Source of the DNA: Cohnella thailandensis
GTDB lineage: Bacteria > Bacillota > Bacilli > Paenibacillales > Paenibacillaceae
Reading direction: 5' to 3'
NCBI RefSeq assembly: GCF_014212135.1
Contig: NZ_JACJVQ010000032.1
Location: 62,001-126,000, forward strand
DNA length: 64,000 nt
The stretch's first letter is position 1. Every line of letters begins with the position of its first letter. The translations under genes were made by a program, and so were the position numbers. The notes beneath the pieces are model-generated. The model saw only the letters and a program-made list of their open reading frames with translations, made no database searches and was not told the origin of the DNA. This document shows, in pieces, positions 24,853 through 32,732 of this stretch.

Positions 24853-25974
24853 ATGAGTAACGCGGTGCTGCTGTCGCCATCGGATGTCGTCGTCATCCGC
24901 CGGTATGTCCAGACGAAGTATGCGCCTCTGCCGAAGGCGCGGCAGGCGGAGATCGTCGCGGAAGCGGTTCGCGGGACGATCGAGCGCCGGCTGCCCGACT
25001 TGGATTCGAAGCTTAAATCCCGCATTACCCAAGAGCTCATTCATAGATGCCTTGTCGGCGAGAGCCGGGACGTCATTCCGGAGGATGTGCTGGACGTATG
25101 CTCGGACCTTACCTTCGAGGAACCGATGGACTTGGAGCGGCTGACTGCTTGGTTGGAGGAACGCGAACAAGGAAGATGGAGCCGGGAGCAGATCGCTTCC
25201 CGGGTGAACAGGGGCAATCGGCAACTGGAGACGCTGCCGCCGAGTCGCGAGATTGGCTTCGACTCGAACTCGTCAGCCGCGTTCGCGGCGGTTCCCGCGG
25301 CAGAACCCCTATCTGACCTAACCGTAGAATCCGATGCCGAACGGCACGAAGCGGAGACGGCAATCGGCTTTCTGAAGAGAGATTGGCGCAAGAATGCGAT
25401 TTGGTTAGGACTGACGATCGCCCTGGCCATCGGAATGACAATGTGGGCGCTTCCCGGGCCGGATCGTTCCGGCGAGTCCGATCGCATAGATTCCGCGCAA
25501 CCGAGGACATCCTCTACAGCGGTTGCGGAAGCCAATTCGGGAGGAATGCCAGACGAGCTGCGCTATATGGAGTTCGAACCGAAGGACGTTCTTGCTTATC
25601 TGCACAGCCGCGATTCTCTGCTGGCCGAAGAACCGTATTTTTCATCGATCATTGCAAGCGCCAAAGAGTACGATGTCAATCCGCTCCTCTTGCTGGCGAT
25701 CACGGGACAAGAGCAAGGCTTCGTTCCGAAGACGAATAAGCAGGCCGAGCAGATAGCGAACAACCCCTTTAACGTGTTCCATAGCTGGCAGGATTACAAC
25801 ACCGATATTCGCGATTCCTCCCGCATCGCGGCCAAGCTGATCGCCAAGCTCGGCCGGCAGATCCCGGAAGGGGAGGAGGCCATCTCCTGGATGAATCGCA
25901 CCTACGCCGAGGACCCGGGGTGGTCCAAGGGAGTCAGGCAGCTGTTCGATAAGCTGACGGAGCTCTCGAGATAA
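24853..25974 (+). CDS. Type II membrane protein with lysozyme/glucosaminidase-like extracellular domain
   Basis: 373 residues. A cytoplasmic region of about 180 residues (helical, many Arg and Glu; contains two repeats of an ITQELIHR/VIPEDVLDV type) is followed by one transmembrane helix (about 184-203, AIWLGLTIALAIGMTMWALP), a Ser/Thr-rich linker, and a C-terminal domain (about 262-370) with YDVNPLLLLAITGQEQGFVP, NNPFNVFHSWQDY and SRIAAKLIAKLG. This matches the glucosaminidase/transglycosylase-like fold, with Glu in TGQEQGF as the candidate catalytic acid. It would act on peptidoglycan outside the membrane while presenting a cytoplasmic domain, perhaps for control. Ribosome binding site GGGGAGCGG. 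Confidence 0.65.
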   Translation: MSNAVLLSPSDVVVIRRYVQTKYAPLPKARQAEIVAEAVRGTIERRLPDLDSKLKSRITQELIHRCLVGESRDVIPEDVLDVCSDLTFEEPMDLERLTAWLEEREQGRWSREQIASRVNRGNRQLETLPPSREIGFDSNSSAAFAAVPAAEPLSDLTVESDAERHEAETAIGFLKRDWRKNAIWLGLTIALAIGMTMWALPGPDRSGESDRIDSAQPRTSSTAVAEANSGGMPDELRYMEFEPKDVLAYLHSRDSLLAEEPYFSSIIASAKEYDVNPLLLLAITGQEQGFVPKTNKQAEQIANNPFNVFHSWQDYNTDIRDSSRIAAKLIAKLGRQIPEGEEAISWMNRTYAEDPGWSKGVRQLFDKLTELSR

Positions 25975-26083
25975 CAAAGAACCCCGCTAGCGGAACAACC
26001 TCCGCCGTCGATTCGGTATGGTGGTCAAAGCGCCATATTATCGAGAGTATTGGAGCGAGGAGTAAAGGTTTCTCCACAGGTTG

Positions 26084-26109
26084 ACAGCCCTTCGAGGGCT
26101 GTTTTTTTT
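26084..26109 (+). terminator. Intrinsic terminator
   Basis: ACAGCCC (26084-26090), loop TTCGA, GGGCTGT (26096-26102), then T8 to 26109. It is about 110 bases after the previous stop. Confidence 0.85.
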
Positions 26110-26186
26110 ACATGGAGAAAACACAAAATCCATAGACCGATGAGCATATACTCCTATGATAGAGAATTGGGAGAGGAGAGAAAGGA

Positions 26187-27374
26187 ATGTCTCTGCTTAC
26201 TCGGGAATACGCCTTGCAGGTTGTCGCGCAACTGCTGCCTCACGGAGCGGAGCTGGCCGTGCTGCATGCGCCGGTACCGTATCCGGCCGTCATGGCAGCG
26301 GATTTGGACGGAGATCGGAACCTGGAGATTGTCGGCGTTTACCGCATGCCGGAAGGCATGCGAGCGCTTGTGGCGAAGCAATCCATTCACGGTTGGTATG
26401 TTGCCGCTCGAATGAGAGGTCCCGGCTATGGCATTGCCCAATTGGCCGAGGCTCCGATCGCGGGCGCGTATCCTCCGACCCTTCTTATCGGGTGGCAGAT
26501 CGGCGAGCGCTGGGCTCAGCTTGATTTGTTCCAATACGGTTTCGGGGAATATCGCCATCTTACTCCATACGACATATTCTACAGCAGGCTTGCGATCGAA
26601 GAGATCCCTTCTCCGGGAGGCCGGGATGGCCTATGTCAATTGGCTCTATGGATTCACGATCGAGAGGAGGCCTATCAAGTCGAGCTGCTGCGTTGGCAAG
26701 GGGACGGTCTCGTTCGGGATCCGTCGGCTTATCCGGCGTACTTCGCAAGGACGGTAGTACCCTATTATGAGCAATTAACGACCGAACAGCCTTCATCGGG
26801 ACTGTACCGCTTTTATCGGGAGGAAGCCAGAGCCAAGGCCGGACTATCGCCGGCGAGGAGCCAGGAAACCGCGGATCTCACGGTGCTTAAGGCGGAGAGA
26901 GCGAGAGACGCCGCGCTTGAGGCCGCGATCTCTTCGGCATACGGCATGTCCAAGGACGACCAAGGGAGCTATGCGTACAATCGGATCGACTTGAACGGAG
27001 ACGGCGTTCCGGAGACGATCGCGTTCCTGTCCGGTTCGCAATTCTGCGGCAGAGGCGGCTGCAGCGCGGCGATCTTCCAATCGGAGAACGGCCGGTATCG
27101 GCTTCTTTCGAAGCTGAATTTCGTTCAGTCGCCGATTATCGTCAGCTATACGAGCACGAACGGCTACCGGGACCTGATTCTTGGCGTTTCGGATGGCGGC
27201 ATTCGGGAGCCTGTCTACAAATGGCTTAAATTCGACGGCGTTCATTACCCGCCTAATCCATCGGCGGAGCCGGAGTGGCCGAACGGCTCCCGGCTGGAAG
27301 GAACCGCGATTCTGGCGGATGACGGAAGCTTGTCGGCCGGGATCCCGATGACTGGAGTCGCGGTACCCGAATAG
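26187..27374 (+). CDS. Uncharacterised protein with FG-GAP/VCBS-like acidic repeats
   Basis: 395 residues, no signal peptide or membrane helix. Two Asp-rich segments resemble calcium-binding FG-GAP or VCBS repeats: AADLDGDRNLEIVGVYR (about residue 36) and IDLNGDGVPETIAFLSG (about 270). A cysteine pair FCGRGGCSAAIF follows the second. The rest is beta-rich with Tyr and Trp. Ribosome binding site GAGAGGAGAGAAAGGA directly before the ATG. Similar proteins occur in Paenibacillus genomes as hypotheticals (from memory). Function unknown. Confidence 0.7.
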   Translation: MSLLTREYALQVVAQLLPHGAELAVLHAPVPYPAVMAADLDGDRNLEIVGVYRMPEGMRALVAKQSIHGWYVAARMRGPGYGIAQLAEAPIAGAYPPTLLIGWQIGERWAQLDLFQYGFGEYRHLTPYDIFYSRLAIEEIPSPGGRDGLCQLALWIHDREEAYQVELLRWQGDGLVRDPSAYPAYFARTVVPYYEQLTTEQPSSGLYRFYREEARAKAGLSPARSQETADLTVLKAERARDAALEAAISSAYGMSKDDQGSYAYNRIDLNGDGVPETIAFLSGSQFCGRGGCSAAIFQSENGRYRLLSKLNFVQSPIIVSYTSTNGYRDLILGVSDGGIREPVYKWLKFDGVHYPPNPSAEPEWPNGSRLEGTAILADDGSLSAGIPMTGVAVPE

Positions 27375-27480
27375 GCTGAGTTTACGGTTAAGTTTGCATT
27401 TCTCGGCGATGAATGAGAAAATTTCTTCCATAACCGTTCCTTATCCATCCTACACTTTCGTTATCATTGGAGGCCCCGTC

Positions 27481-28041
27481 ATGAGAAGAAGCATCGTCGC
27501 CGTCGACATGGACGATACGATCTGCCATCTCGTCAAGAGAGCGATCTATCATAATAATAAAGAATTTCCGACTCATCCGCTTCAGTACGAAGAAATGCTG
27601 GATTGGAACACCGATCATCTCCGGCATCCCGCCAGCACGCAGGAAGTTTTCTTCGGCCGGCCGGGTCTCTACGAGGAGCTGGAGCTGTACGACGAGCATG
27701 TGGTCGAAGAGATGGAGAAGCTGCACGAGGCTTACGACGTGATCATCGTGACGGCCGGACAGCCGAAGAGCGTGGCGGAGAAATGGAACTGGCTTCAGCG
27801 GCACATGCCGTTCATTCCGTTCGAGAACTTCTTCGTCTGCAAGCGCAAAAGTCTCATCGGGTTCGATCTGCTGATCGACGACGGTCCGCACAACCTGTTG
27901 CCGGCGCTCGAAGCAGGGAGGAAGGTCCTCTGCATCCCGCATCCCTGGAACCGGAGGCAACGCGAGCAGCATGCCTTCCCCCTGATGGATTCTTGGAAGA
28001 ACGCCAAGGAGCGCGTCGATCAATTGCTGCAGCACCCCTAA
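27481..28041 (+). CDS. HAD-superfamily 5'(3')-deoxyribonucleotidase-like protein
   Basis: 186 residues from ATG 27481, seven bases after GGAGG. HAD motif I is IVAVDMDDTICH (DxDxT; nucleophile and acid/base Asp), motif II Thr/Ser in VIIVTAGQPKSV, motif III Lys in VCKRKSLIG and motif IV LLIDDGPHNL. This order and the size fit the NT5C family, which removes phosphate from (deoxy)nucleoside monophosphates in the cytosol. The frame extends upstream to 27394 without conservation. Confidence 0.85.
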   Translation: MRRSIVAVDMDDTICHLVKRAIYHNNKEFPTHPLQYEEMLDWNTDHLRHPASTQEVFFGRPGLYEELELYDEHVVEEMEKLHEAYDVIIVTAGQPKSVAEKWNWLQRHMPFIPFENFFVCKRKSLIGFDLLIDDGPHNLLPALEAGRKVLCIPHPWNRRQREQHAFPLMDSWKNAKERVDQLLQHP

Positions 28042-28046
28042 GGAAA

Positions 28047-28087
28047 AAGATGCCCCGCTTGGTCGCGTTGACCGGGCGGGGCATCTT
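28047..28087. terminator. Bidirectional terminator
   Basis: AAGATGCCCCGC (28047-28058) and GCGGGGCATCTT (28076-28087) are perfect 12-bp arms between the convergent nucleotidase and chemotaxis-receptor genes. Confidence 0.75.
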
Positions 28088-28098
28088 ATATTCGCATG

Positions 28099-29577
28099 TT
28101 ACGGCCTCTCGATCAGCTGCTTGAGCTCGGACACCAGCTTGTCCAGGCTGCCGTAGCCGGAGACGACGTCCTCGATCTTGCCGTTCTGATCCTCCAGGCT
28201 GGCGCATACTTCTTCGAGAGAGGACATGTTGCGTTCGGCGGCGGAGGCGATCAGGTTCGAGTTGCTGGCAATTCCGGAGTACCTCTCCCGAACTCGCTCC
28301 GCCGAGCGGTAGGCGAGCTCGGACTGCTCCTTCACCTGATCGGTATTCCCGGAGATTTGCCCGATAATCCGATTGACTTGTACGCAGGCGGTATGGCTGG
28401 CTTCGGCAGCGGTCTCGCCCCTCAGCACTTCCTTGCTCACCGCTTCGATCTGATAACGAACCGTATCCAGAATCGAAGAGATTTCGGCCGTCGCTTCGCG
28501 CGAATGATCCGCCAGCTTGCGAACCTCTTCCGACACGATGGCGAAGCCTTTGCCGTGTTCTCCGGCTCTAGCGGCTTCGATCGCGGCGTTGAGGGATAGA
28601 AGGTTGGTCTGAGTCGCGATCTCGCCGATCGTGCCGATGATCGAACTGACGCGTTCGTTCTGCTCGCTGAGCGCCGACATGAGGTGAACGGTCTCCCGGA
28701 TGATGTCGCGAACCCGGCCGACCTCCTCGGAGAGGGCCGCGATCTGCGCTTCGCCGGCATGGGTCAAGTCCGCCGTCTCGGAGGTATACCCGCGAAGGCG
28801 TTGCGTTCCGTCCGCCAGGTCGGCGATGACGGAATCCACTTCCTGAACGGAGCCCGATACGGTGATGACGGCGTGGCTCTGCTGCTCGAGGTCCTGCGAC
28901 ATCTCTTGGAAAGCGGCCGTCAATTCGCGGGAGATGTTGCCCGTCTTGTTCACTTCGACCTTCTGACTGGAGCTGAACTCGCTCAGCACTTTGATCGACG
29001 ATTCCAGCTTCTCCATCATGCGATCCGACAGCTCTTTGGCTGCGACCGTCTGCTTATGTTCCTCCGTGACCTGCTTCTGCAGCTTCTCTCCGAAACGAGC
29101 GGAAGCGGCGAGAGCGGCCGTCAGGAAAATCAGGTACATGTAGAGATACAGCAAGGAATCGTTCGGGAAAAGGGCTTCGCCAAGCTTCGGGTCCAAGAAC
29201 ACGTAGGTCGTCGTCGCCATTCCTAGGATGCCAGCGAGCAGGATAGGCTTGTAATTCGAATAAAGCGTCATTAGCGCAATGTTAACGTAGACGAGAAAAT
29301 AGGTGCTGACGATCGGATTCGGGTCCGATACGACGAGCAGAAGCGTGATCACGGACAGGATGACCGGGACCAGATACATCACGTACTCGCTCAGAATGCG
29401 TTTATAGGTCAGTACGGTTGCAAGCGAGCAGGCAATTCCTCCGAATACGATCAGAATGACCAGCATCCGAAGCGGGAGCGCCGCCGAGACGTCGGCTATG
29501 ACGCCGAGCAGGAGCATTCCCCATAAAATTTTGACATAAAGCCGATTTCTCCTATCCAACACCGTCAGTTCTTTCAT
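28099..29577 (-). CDS. Methyl-accepting chemotaxis protein with six-helix membrane sensor
   Basis: 492 residues. Residues about 15-165 form five or six membrane helices with almost no extracytoplasmic loop and no HAMP domain, so the signal is probably sensed within or at the membrane. The cytoplasmic coiled-coil part contains the conserved receptor tip EIATQTNLLSLNAAIEAARAGEHGKGFAIVSEEVRKLADHS that binds CheW and CheA. Its ligand is unknown. The terminator lies just downstream; the upstream gene is 22 bases away on the same strand, so the two may be co-transcribed. Confidence 0.9.
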   Translation of the reverse strand: MKELTVLDRRNRLYVKILWGMLLLGVIADVSAALPLRMLVILIVFGGIACSLATVLTYKRILSEYVMYLVPVILSVITLLLVVSDPNPIVSTYFLVYVNIALMTLYSNYKPILLAGILGMATTTYVFLDPKLGEALFPNDSLLYLYMYLIFLTAALAASARFGEKLQKQVTEEHKQTVAAKELSDRMMEKLESSIKVLSEFSSSQKVEVNKTGNISRELTAAFQEMSQDLEQQSHAVITVSGSVQEVDSVIADLADGTQRLRGYTSETADLTHAGEAQIAALSEEVGRVRDIIRETVHLMSALSEQNERVSSIIGTIGEIATQTNLLSLNAAIEAARAGEHGKGFAIVSEEVRKLADHSREATAEISSILDTVRYQIEAVSKEVLRGETAAEASHTACVQVNRIIGQISGNTDQVKEQSELAYRSAERVRERYSGIASNSNLIASAAERNMSSLEEVCASLEDQNGKIEDVVSGYGSLDKLVSELKQLIERP

Positions 29578-29599
29578 TATGTACCGCCTTCGTCAATGA

Positions 29600-30181
29600 T
29601 TATCTTATCAGAACATTCTCCGGCCGGAGAGTCAATTCGACGTCCTCCAGCTCCGCGAGACGAAGCCAATCGAAGGCTTCGGGATTCTCGTACATCGCCT
29701 TCATGTTGAAGACGACGGGGATGACCGTATCACCCTTGTAGTACTTCGAAGTGCCGACCTTGTCCATCGGAACCTTAAACGTGATTCGCAGAGCCCGGAA
29801 GAAGACAGGCTCCAGAAGAGACACCAAGTAATGGTAGCCGTTCGCTTGGCAGAAACCGACGATCAGCGTAAGCAGCTCGGCCAGATAGGGGCCTCTATGC
29901 TCCTTAAGAAACGCGATTTTATCGATTTCCGCCACTTTGGAGGGATTCATCGCTACCCATGGATGGAGGGAGAAGGGGGCGATTTGCTCCAATCGTCCTT
30001 CTTCCAAGCTGTAGGGCTTGAATTCCGCCGTGCCGGCCGCTTCCCCGAGAGGAGTGATGGCCAGATAACGGCTTAGGTAATCGGTCGAGAATTCGAACTC
30101 GAAGTTTTTCTCGCGCCATACGGTCATCCAGATATAGTTGAATAGCGCGGCCTCCATATCGTTTTGAACTTTCTTGATCAT
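29600..30181 (-). CDS. Acyl-homoserine-lactone-synthase-like GNAT protein
   Basis: About 193 residues from ATG 30181 (AAGGAG eight bases upstream; an ATG at 30187 overlaps the stop of a preceding short ORF). The pattern EIDKIAFLKEHRGPYLAELLTLIVGFCQANGYHYLVSLLEPVFFRALRI... followed by GTSKYYKGDTVIPVVFNM resembles the acyl-binding half of autoinducer or N-acyl amino-acid synthases (GNAT-like fold). The conserved Arg and Glu at the start of LuxI proteins are not obvious. It might make an acylated amino acid or signal, but this is an inference from fold-like patterns. Followed 22 bases later by a chemotaxis receptor. Confidence 0.5.
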   Translation of the reverse strand: MIKKVQNDMEAALFNYIWMTVWREKNFEFEFSTDYLSRYLAITPLGEAAGTAEFKPYSLEEGRLEQIAPFSLHPWVAMNPSKVAEIDKIAFLKEHRGPYLAELLTLIVGFCQANGYHYLVSLLEPVFFRALRITFKVPMDKVGTSKYYKGDTVIPVVFNMKAMYENPEAFDWLRLAELEDVELTLRPENVLIR

Positions 30182-30186
30182 TCTCA

Positions 30187-30249
30187 TCACTCCTTGTCCT
30201 TCTTTTGTCTGTTTAGGTACCCATGGAACGAACCGCCTTTCTCCGTCAT
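30187..30249 (-). CDS. Possible 20-codon leader ORF
   Basis: ATG at 30249 follows GGGGAGGAGGTGA, the best ribosome binding site of this region. The ORF encodes a basic peptide beginning MTEKGGSFHG and ending KKDKE, and its TGA overlaps by one base the ATG at 30187 in the downstream gene's frame. It may be a leader peptide coupling translation to the GNAT-like gene, or a small protein. Coding status is not proven. Confidence 0.35.
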   Translation of the reverse strand: MTEKGGSFHGYLNRQKKDKE

Positions 30250-30502
30250 TCACCTCCTCCCCGGTGGCTATATTTATACTATCGGAAAATCATGGAAAAC
30301 CGTTTAGAAAAACCACCTGTGTTTTAAATTCGGGGCGGAATAGTAAACATTAAATTCAATAAACCATATTTTTACTATAAAATCAATTCATTATCGGGGT
30401 GTTAATTATAAAATAATGCCAAAAGTACGCGAGTTATCTGACAATTGAGCGAAAAAAGACGACACCAGGGAAATTCCCCGATGCCGCTTGTCTTCGTAGC
30501 CT

Positions 30503-31207
30503 TTATTCGGTTCGACCTTGTTCGATAACTTGTTCGACTTTCAGCAGATGCCGCATCATTCGTTCTCGCGCTTCGACGCCGTCCCGAGCCTCTATGGCTT
30601 CGAAGATGGCTTTGTGCTCCTGAAGCAGCTGCTCGGAAGAAGCTCGTTCGGCGAAAAACCACAACCGGCGCGATTCCTTCATGCTTTCGCGAAGACGGCC
30701 GGTCATCGATTCCATCATCGAGAGAAAAAGCGCGTTTCGCGAGGCGCGGGCGATCAGGAGGTGGAAGCGGATGTCGGCTTGATCGCTCGCTTCCTCGTCA
30801 TCCAGCACGCTCTCCATTAGCGCAAGCGTCTCCTTCAGCTCCGCCAGATTCTCGTTCGTCCTTCGCTTGGCGGCCAACTCCGCGCAGCCGGCTTCGATGA
30901 ATTTGCGCACCTCCAGCACTTCCTGAAGCTGCTCGTTCTTGAAGGAGACGGCACCCGCATCGTCGGAGGAGGGGAGCTCTTGGCTGACGTAGCTTCCTCC
31001 GCCATGACGAATCGTGATCCAGCCCATCGCCTTGAGGCCGCTTAAGGCTTCCCGAATCGTCGAACGGCCGACCTCGAAGCTCTCCGCCAGCTCCACGACG
31101 GTCGGAAGCTTGGAGCCGGGAGCGTACTGGTTCGACTCGATCATGCCCTTGATCTGCTCAAGTACGAGCTCCGAGCCCTTCCGGGCCTGGACTTTCTGGA
31201 AAGCCAC
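30503..31207 (-). CDS. FadR-type GntR regulator (likely of glycolate/lactate oxidation)
   Basis: 234 residues. GntR winged helix-turn-helix (about 10-75: VLEQIKGMIESNQYAPGSKLPTVVELAESFEVGRSTIREALSGLKAMGWI) and an all-helical FCD ligand domain (about 95-225) with metal-binding His in DIRFHLLIARAS and LLQEHKAIFEAI. GTG start after GGGGG. It is divergent from glcDF, and relatives such as LutR, LldR and GlcC sense lactate or glycolate, so it probably controls those genes. The intergenic region carries a matching inverted repeat. Confidence 0.88.
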   Translation of the reverse strand: MAFQKVQARKGSELVLEQIKGMIESNQYAPGSKLPTVVELAESFEVGRSTIREALSGLKAMGWITIRHGGGSYVSQELPSSDDAGAVSFKNEQLQEVLEVRKFIEAGCAELAAKRRTNENLAELKETLALMESVLDDEEASDQADIRFHLLIARASRNALFLSMMESMTGRLRESMKESRRLWFFAERASSEQLLQEHKAIFEAIEARDGVEARERMMRHLLKVEQVIEQGRTE

Positions 31208-31267
31208 GCGAATTCCCCCAAAAAAATGATATACATCTATTCAAACATAAGGTAAGCTAAAAGAAAA

Positions 31268-31297
31268 GTGATCAGATCACATGATCAATATAATCAT
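31268..31297. promoter_or_regulatory. Operator-like inverted repeats between gntR and glcD
   Basis: GTGATC-A-GATCAC (31268-31280) is a perfect 6-bp inverted repeat around one base, directly followed by ATGAT (31281-31285) and ATCAT (31293-31297) around seven bases. A TATAAT lies at 31289-31294. The size and position fit a FadR-type operator, although the sequence is not the TGGTnnnACCA consensus. Confidence 0.5.
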
Positions 31298-31316
31298 TTC
31301 AACGGAGGTTGCGTGC

Positions 31317-32732
31317 ATGCTCGACAGCCAAATCGCCAATGAGCTCCGGGAGATCGTCGGAGCTTCCCACTTCAAGGATGACGACCAAACCAGGGTCGCT
31401 CACTCGTACGATGGAACGCCTATGCTGCAATCGCTGCCGGACGGGGTCGTTTATCCCGGCAGCACGGAGGAGGTGTCGGCGATCATGCGCGTCCTGCACC
31501 GAAACCGAATCCCCGTCGTCAGCCGCGGGTCCGGAACCAACCTGTGCGGGGGAACGGTACCGGTGCAGGGAGGAATCGTCATGGTCATGCATCGGATGAA
31601 CGCCATATTGGAGGTGGATCTGCAGAACCTCACGGCTACGGTCCAGCCCGGCATCCTGACGAAGAAATTCATCGAGCATATCGAGAGCCTAGGCCTCTTT
31701 TATCCTCCGGATCCGAGCAGCATGGCCATCTCGACGATCGGCGGGAATATCGCGGAGTGCTCGGGAGGGCTGCGAGGGCTTAAGTACGGAACGACCAAAG
31801 ACTACGTGCTCGGTCTCGAATGCGTGCTCGCATCCGGCGAGATCATCCGAACGGGAGGCAAGCTGGTGAAGGACGTCGCCGGATACGATCTGACGAAGCT
31901 GCTCGTCGGCTCCGAAGGGACGCTGGCCATCGTGACCGAAGCGACCCTGAAGCTGATTCCGCCTCCCAAGCATAAGAAGACGATGCTGGCCATGTACGGC
32001 GATATTTACGATGCTGCGCGCACGGTGTCCAAGATTATCGAGAATCGAATCATTCCCGCCACGCTGGAGCTGCTAGACAATCCGACGATTAATGTCGTTA
32101 ACGATTATGCGAAGCTGAATCTGCCCACGGATGCGGCCGCCTTACTGCTCATCGAACAAGACGGCGAGCCGGAGACGGTCGAGCGCGATATCGAGCTCAT
32201 CGCGAGCATCTGCAGGCAAGAGAACGCTTCGCAGATAAGCGTGGCCCAGAACAACGAAGAAGCGTTGAAGCTTCTTACCGCTCGCCGCAGCGCGTTTACG
32301 GCGCTCGCCAGGCTTCGGCCGACGACGATTCTGGAGGACGCGACGGTTCCGCGCTCCAAGATCGCCGATATGGTTCTGGCCATCAATCGAATCGCCGCCA
32401 AGCATAGGGTGCAGATCTGCACGTTCGGGCATGCCGGGGACGGCAACCTCCATCCGACGGCGACGACGGACGCCAGGGACCAGGAAGAGGTTCATCGCGT
32501 CGAAGAGGCGTTCGCCGAAATCTTCGATGCGGCCATCTCGTTCGGCGGGACGATCACGGGCGAGCATGGCGTCGGCCTGGTAAAGTCGCCCTATCTCGAG
32601 TGGAAGATCGGCGAACCCGGCGTCGCCGTCATGAAGAGCATCAAGGCGGCTTTCGATCCTCTGAACCTGCTTAATCCGGGGAAAATGTTCGCCAAGTCGG
32701 CGAGAAGAAGGGTGGTGCTCGAGCGTGGCTAA
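31317..32732 (+). CDS. glcD: Glycolate oxidase FAD-binding subunit
   Basis: 471 residues from ATG 31317, eight bases after CGGAGG. FAD-binding type 4 domain (about 40-215) with VVSRGSGTNLCGGTVPVQGG and the YPPDPSSMAISTIGGNIAECSGG block; C-terminal FAD-oxidase domain with TFGHAGDGNLHPT and GGTITGEHGVGLVKSPYLEW. It oxidises glycolate (or D-lactate) and passes electrons to the Fe-S partner GlcF, whose gene overlaps it by eight bases. No glcE is present, as in Bacillus YsfC/YsfD. Confidence 0.92.
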   Translation: MLDSQIANELREIVGASHFKDDDQTRVAHSYDGTPMLQSLPDGVVYPGSTEEVSAIMRVLHRNRIPVVSRGSGTNLCGGTVPVQGGIVMVMHRMNAILEVDLQNLTATVQPGILTKKFIEHIESLGLFYPPDPSSMAISTIGGNIAECSGGLRGLKYGTTKDYVLGLECVLASGEIIRTGGKLVKDVAGYDLTKLLVGSEGTLAIVTEATLKLIPPPKHKKTMLAMYGDIYDAARTVSKIIENRIIPATLELLDNPTINVVNDYAKLNLPTDAAALLLIEQDGEPETVERDIELIASICRQENASQISVAQNNEEALKLLTARRSAFTALARLRPTTILEDATVPRSKIADMVLAINRIAAKHRVQICTFGHAGDGNLHPTATTDARDQEEVHRVEEAFAEIFDAAISFGGTITGEHGVGLVKSPYLEWKIGEPGVAVMKSIKAAFDPLNLLNPGKMFAKSARRRVVLERG

